Source: Reclinomonas americana ATCC 50394 (taxonomy: Eukaryota > Jakobida > Jakobea > Jakobida). From it: a stretch of 64,000 nt of DNA. A program made the translations under genes and the position numbers. The stretch's first letter is position 1; every line of letters starts with the position of its first letter. Shown here piece by piece: positions 61,066 to 64,000 of the stretch. Where the stretch lies: the NCBI GenBank assembly GCA_048213135.1, contig PS015205.1:15509-79508 (forward strand), given 5' to 3'. The notes under the pieces are model-generated. The model saw only the letters and a list, made by a program, of their open reading frames with translations, was not told the DNA's origin and made no database searches.

Positions 61066-64000
61066 TCACATCATCGCTCCGGCCTCGCTTGCACGAAGCC
61101 GACACTCCCCCAACCACTTTGTAGCATCTGCCGTATCGAGATGCTCTCCCCCAAGAACCATTCGTCGACCCTCCACACATTCAACCAGTAGCTCCTCTGC
61201 CTCGGCCCATAGCTGCTGCTTCATGCGCAGCATGCCGTAGCTGAACAGCGTTTGCAATGTTCTTTCATGCATGTCACCCAGCACCTCACGTCGCCCCTTC
61301 GAGCACTGACGGTACAAGTCAGCAGCTTCCACCAGTGCTTCTTGCAGGCCTTCTCTATACCGCGCACCAGCAAGATTGTTCATCGAAGTGAGGGTGGCTG
61401 GATGCCTATCGCCGAGAGCCGTTCGCCTCAACTGCAAACAGTCACGTTCAAGATGAACTCTCTCTCTCAGACGACAAACATCTTGGATGCACAAGGCAAC
61501 GTTGCTCATGGATGCCAATGTTTCTATATGCTCAGCTCCAAGAACCAGTCTTCGCAGCTCCCAGCACTGCTGCCAGAGTTTCTCAGCATCAGCGTATTGC
61601 GGCTGATCGTAGTAATGCCTGCCCTGCCAATGCAGCGTCATAAGGGAGTCCGGATGATATTCACCCAGTGTCGCACACTGTCGCTCATGACACTGCACCA
61701 GCATTTGCAAGTTGTTTGTAAAGTAAGCAAACCACATCGAGCAGCGAAAGGCATCCAACCAATCCAGCACAGTCATCTCCCCATTGGCATCACTCTCCCA
61801 CGCCTCGTACAAACGCCACACTTGTTGGAACGCTGTGGTGCGTTCATCCCGCAGGCGAACCATTTTGAACAACCATGCACGACACTTTGCAACAACAACA
61901 GCAAACCGTCGTCGCATTGCACTCAGTTCAACATCACCGTCTCCACGTCGTCCGCACTCTGTCACACGTCGCTCAATTGACGAGGCAACTGCTGTGATGA
62001 ACCCCACTGAAGGCACTCTTTCTCTGAAACATTGCTCACCAATCCACCCCACCGCCACACACTGCACCAACAGCCCATTCACACCAACAACATCCTCGGC
62101 CCACATGCCATCATCTTCGCAAAACCGCCGCCACGCTGCGTGCAGTACATCAAGCAAGTCCCGTGACACCAACAGCACGCCGTCACTGTCATTCTGTGAA
62201 TCAATGCCATTCAGCACAGAGCACACCAGTCGCACAATCAGTCGCTGCGCCCGCGACACTGCATTTCCATACCGTCCCACAATCCACCCAGCAATCTCAT
62301 CGTGCACTCGATACTCTACCACCACACCACCACCACTCTCCCTCACTTGCTCACCACACAACAAATGAGCCACACTGTCGACGCTGCCACTGACACCCAC
62401 TGTCACCAGATTCGACAAGCACAGACCCTCCAGCACATCCTCCACTCCTTCGCCACCACCACCTCCCACCAACTCATCTCGCCGTTCACGCATTCTTCGC
62501 TCCTCCTCCTCTGTACTCATCTCGTCAAACTGCAGTCGCTCGCCCACCACCTCGGGTGCACGCCGTCGCCTCTCCTTCGCCAATTCATGCAGTCGTAGTC
62601 GACGCACACACTGACCCAACTCCACCAATCGGCCAGCTGCCTCCTCATCTTCATCCACTGCAGTCTGCTCACCATCACCGACCACAGCCATCTTCATGTC
62701 GGGAATCACACGCAGCACACCCAGCGCCACTCGTGCAAGTGCCACTGTCACCGGCAAGCCGAGTTCCTTGCATGCCGTGATCAGCACCAACAGACCACGT
62801 GCTGCTGCAGTCTGCGACATCACATTGCGTTCCAGCAGCTGTGACAGTGCATCGCCACCAATACCACTCAGCACCTCTTCCATTCGTGCTCCAACCAGCT
62901 GTGCCGGCGATCGTGACAACAACCAGCTGCATGCCAGAAGGGAGAGGAGTAGTGAGTCTTCTCATCCACACCACACACGCACTCATGCTCACTCACCCAA
63001 CACAAGCACTCACTCGCAGTGCACTCTTCTCCTGCTGTCCACCCTCCAGCGCCTCCACAATTCGTCGTCGCACATCCACCGGCACCTTGTGGAGCAGTCG
63101 CTCCTCCACCAGCTGCACAATGTCCTCGTTCTCCACATTCTCCACTCGCACACATTCCACCTCCGCCTCGTGCATCATCGAGTCACGAATCTCATCAGCC
63201 GCTTGTTCATATCGACTCGTCACCACGACGACCGGTGCCACCATTCCACCTGCACACAGCCAGACACATGATGCACATCATGTCAGAACCAAACAACCAT
63301 CGCAAAATGAGAATTCTCTCTCATGAGTACACGCACCCTCATTAGCACATTGAATAACATTCCTCACTTGCTCCACCGATCCCGCATTGTCCAGCACCAT
63401 CACTCCACTCGATGCATGCATCATCTGTCGCAGCAGACGACGTGCTGGTTCCACCTCGCCACTGGCCAGCAGCGCATCCACCTGGCTGGCCATTCTTCGT
63501 CCCTCCGCTTCGTCCACTCGCATCTGTGCTGTCACAAAGGCACGCAGACAACTGCCCAGAGCACTCTCCGCCTGCAGCACGTGGCAAGGCGAGAGACTGA
63601 GTCAGAATACAACCAAAGAGGTGACGCAGCATGAAAAGACATAATGCATGTTCCTCAGCACACACCTTCACATGCTCCCTCGCATCACCCACATGACCGC
63701 GCATCTCCACCGACACGGCCGATCCCTTCCATCGACGAGTCGCCAGCAACTCGGTCACCAGCAGCTCGGCCAGGAACGACTTGCCAGTGCCACCATCGCC
63801 CGTCAGCACCACCATGATTGGTTGATGGGCTGCGCAAGAATCATAAGCCACAAGACAACATGATGAGACACAAGAATGTGTGGAGAAGGAAGGAAGGGAG
63901 AAAGAGAAGGAATACTCAACCATCCACAGCATCCACAATGCGCGTGGCAAGTAAGGCAGCCAGTGCACGCCGACTCGGGAAGCGGAATGTGGTCACTGGA
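61066..64000 (-). CDS. NLR-like NB-ARC/TPR protein, paralogue 2 (partial, continues beyond window)
   Basis: Exons visible: beyond 64000-63921, 63829-63672, 63571-63337, 63249-63014 and 62898-61066, with the same lengths or phases as the matching exons of the gene at 861-5243 (158, 235, 236 nt, then a long last exon of 611 codons against 606). Landmarks: P-loop GDGGTGKS, Walker B MVLDNA, sensor VVVTSRYE, KELGLPV, MHD-like YRVHDEI, and C-terminal TPRs with LGEYHPDSLMTL, LGDRHPATLTSMNNLAG and LGDMHERTLQTL. DNA identity to paralogue 1 is high in the NB-ARC exons, including intron fragments, and lower in the TPRs. The N-terminal domain is outside the window. The stop codon lies 41 bases from the convergent polytopic gene. 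Confidence 0.9.

Overview
The window is a stretch of intron-rich nuclear DNA from a eukaryote, most likely a free-living unicellular one. Every multi-exon gene can be assembled with GT-AG introns (one GC-AG) whose phases close exactly. The families present (long-chain prenyl diphosphate synthase, glutathione-dependent formaldehyde dehydrogenase, TKL, IRAK-like and MAPKK-type kinases, NB-ARC/TPR proteins, ankyrin repeats) are eukaryotic or universal. I cannot name the species. Introns and intergenic DNA are dominated by GA/CT tracts. Nine runs of N and odd TACG-type sequence at gap edges point to a draft assembly, probably with pyrosequencing reads.

Layout: 861-5243 (-) NB-ARC/TPR (NLR-like) protein 1; 5899-6393 (-) DUF2237 protein; 7216-8326 (+) 111-residue coiled-coil-like protein; 8657-14797 (+) fusion of leucine-rich repeats with an ADP-ribosylglycohydrolase (853 aa); 15223-19510 (+) mitochondrial polyprenyl diphosphate synthase (COQ1 type, 462 aa); 20105-21015 (-) small ankyrin protein; 21276-24772 (-) ankyrin/coiled-coil/IRAK-like kinase (936 aa); 24986-37627 (+) very large TKL kinase (more than 1,515 aa, about 27 exons); 38256-42359 (-) class III alcohol dehydrogenase (374 aa, 12 exons); 43156-44911 (+) DUF486 membrane protein (184 aa, 7 exons including a 12-nt exon); 45013-49039 (-) MAPKK-like kinase with degenerate motifs, 5' end not found; 51246-61024 (+) polytopic membrane protein of at least 1,113 aa, 21 exons, 5' end not found; 61066-64000 (-) NB-ARC/TPR protein 2, a close paralogue of protein 1, cut by the window end.

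The most interesting content is a set of sensor or signalling architectures: two NLR-like STAND proteins about 56 kb apart, with an N-terminal region in protein 1 that resembles the DZIP3-type HEPN domain; an LRR-ADP-ribosylhydrolase fusion; and an ankyrin/coiled-coil/Pelle-like kinase. Nothing in the sequence proves that they work together. At the DNA level, three patterns recur across unrelated genes: 5' splice sites of the form GTTGCG and GTGCG, frequent CGCAG acceptors that could pair with them, and long introns that are purine-rich in the 5' half and pyrimidine-rich in the 3' half on the coding strand.
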